64,000 bases of DNA. It comes from Phycisphaerae bacterium (lineage in GTDB: Bacteria > Planctomycetota > Phycisphaerae > Phycisphaerales > Phycisphaeraceae). This document shows positions 63,629-64,000 of this stretch, one piece after another. Numbering within the stretch: position 1 is the first letter of the stretch; the number at the start of each line of letters is the position of its first letter. Location of the stretch: positions 1 to 64,000 of the forward strand of contig JAUHYI010000015.1 of assembly GCA_030426385.1 (NCBI GenBank), read 5' to 3'. Both the position numbers and the translations under genes were made by a program. The notes beneath the pieces were generated by a model. The model made no database searches and was not told where the DNA came from. It saw only the letters and a list, made by a program, of their open reading frames with translations.

Positions 63629-64000
63629 TTATTGACCGGCAATCTGCGCGAATAGTGTGATCATGTGCTGTTTGAAAACAGGTTCCCAGCTTGCATCGAG
63701 TAAGCATTCAGTCACTTCGTAACCACCTTTGGGATAATACTCGGCTGGTGGGGCGTAGTGGAGATAGCCGTTAGAAAACGCGGCGATAAGGGTGTGCTCG
63801 CAGGGAGACTGTTGCTTGAGCCACAAGCCCGTTTCGGCCAACAGTTCAAAGGGCACCGCAATGATCAAGCTTACGTCGATGCGGATGAGTTGAATCTCGG
63901 CGGCCACGGTTGTTTCGCCGGACGCTTGGTTGATGGCTTTGTGGCGTTCGAGTGTGGCGATTTTATCCTGAAGGCGAGCAAGTTTTTCCATGGCATCAAT
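63629..64000 (-). CDS. C-terminal part of a neutral-ceramidase-like protein (partial at right edge)
   Basis: The last 123 or so residues of a larger protein; the frame is open to the right edge, and the ATG at 63991 is internal. AEIQLIRIDVSLIIAVPFELL, then FSNGYLHYAPPAEYYPKGGYEVTECLL fit the C-terminal end of neutral/alkaline ceramidase-like proteins of Planctomycetota (NGY.. and GGYE motifs). The catalytic region is outside the window. Confidence 0.6.
   Translation of the reverse strand: MDAMEKLARLQDKIATLERHKAINQASGETTVAAEIQLIRIDVSLIIAVPFELLAETGLWLKQQSPCEHTLIAAFSNGYLHYAPPAEYYPKGGYEVTECLLDASWEPVFKQHMITLFAQIAGQ

Noticed and set aside
1-64000. tRNA, rRNA, CRISPR or insertion-sequence features
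   Set aside because: I found no cloverleaf, no spaced direct repeats and no transposase-like reading frame.

Overview
The window looks like a chromosomal piece of a planctomycete, most likely Phycisphaerae-like. The signs are H-X9-DG-type pseudopilins ([14 protein letters not shown]...), PEP-CTERM exported proteins, very large uncharacterised glycan-related proteins, a sulfatase, a PhyH dioxygenase, many LacI/GntR/AraC regulators, and a type II secretion operon with low-complexity inserts in the secretin. No taxonomic marker gene is present, so this is inference. I see no tRNA, rRNA, CRISPR array or insertion sequence.

Layout. (a) 1-1247, minus: a reading frame open to the left edge that joins a complete LacI-type repressor to a prepilin/pseudopilin N-terminus. 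It is the most unusual object here. GCAAT/ATTGC palindromes lie between it and a PhyH dioxygenase (1590-2381). (b) 2407-7361, minus: a five-gene catabolic operon (SDR, MBL hydrolase, threonine-synthase-like PLP enzyme, creatininase-like amidohydrolase, beta-propeller). It diverges from a GntR/LacI-type regulator (7532-8668) across overlapping promoters that share one palindrome. (c) 8737-20729, plus: a glycan locus with a PEP-CTERM/DNRLRE protein, a pseudopilin and four large proteins. (d) 20750-23128: an aspartoacylase-like and a nitrilase-like enzyme. (e) 23389-36267: a type II secretion operon in the order E-F-G-H-I-J-K-L-M-C-D, followed by a TolB-like lipoprotein. (f) 37844-42846: a decaying stretch. 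It holds a GntR-ABC transporter operon with a frameshifted ATPase, an in-frame TAA between the second permease and its periplasmic propeller, a truncated LacI gene and a GC-rich inverted repeat. (g) 42847-48935: a pseudopilin, a large alpha-toroid-like protein, an AraC regulator, an SGNH hydrolase and a GntR/LacI regulator. (h) 48969-64000: a sugar-catabolic locus with a TIM-barrel isomerase, epimerase, AraC regulator, ADP-ribosylglycohydrolase-type protein, sulfatase, PEP-CTERM protein, a 1223-residue secreted protein, SDR, Gfo/Idh/MocA oxidoreductase and HpaI-type aldolase. It ends in a ceramidase-like gene cut by the right edge.

Working together. The catabolic loci pair a one-component regulator with intracellular oxidoreductases, isomerases or aldolases and with exported proteins. 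Three loci carry a pseudopilin, and in one it is fused to the regulator. The type II secretion operon encodes no prepilin peptidase (GspO), so pseudopilin processing must rely on a gene elsewhere. The most testable new idea is that prepilin peptidase cuts the LacI-pseudopilin fusion, linking repressor release to pseudopilin maturation.
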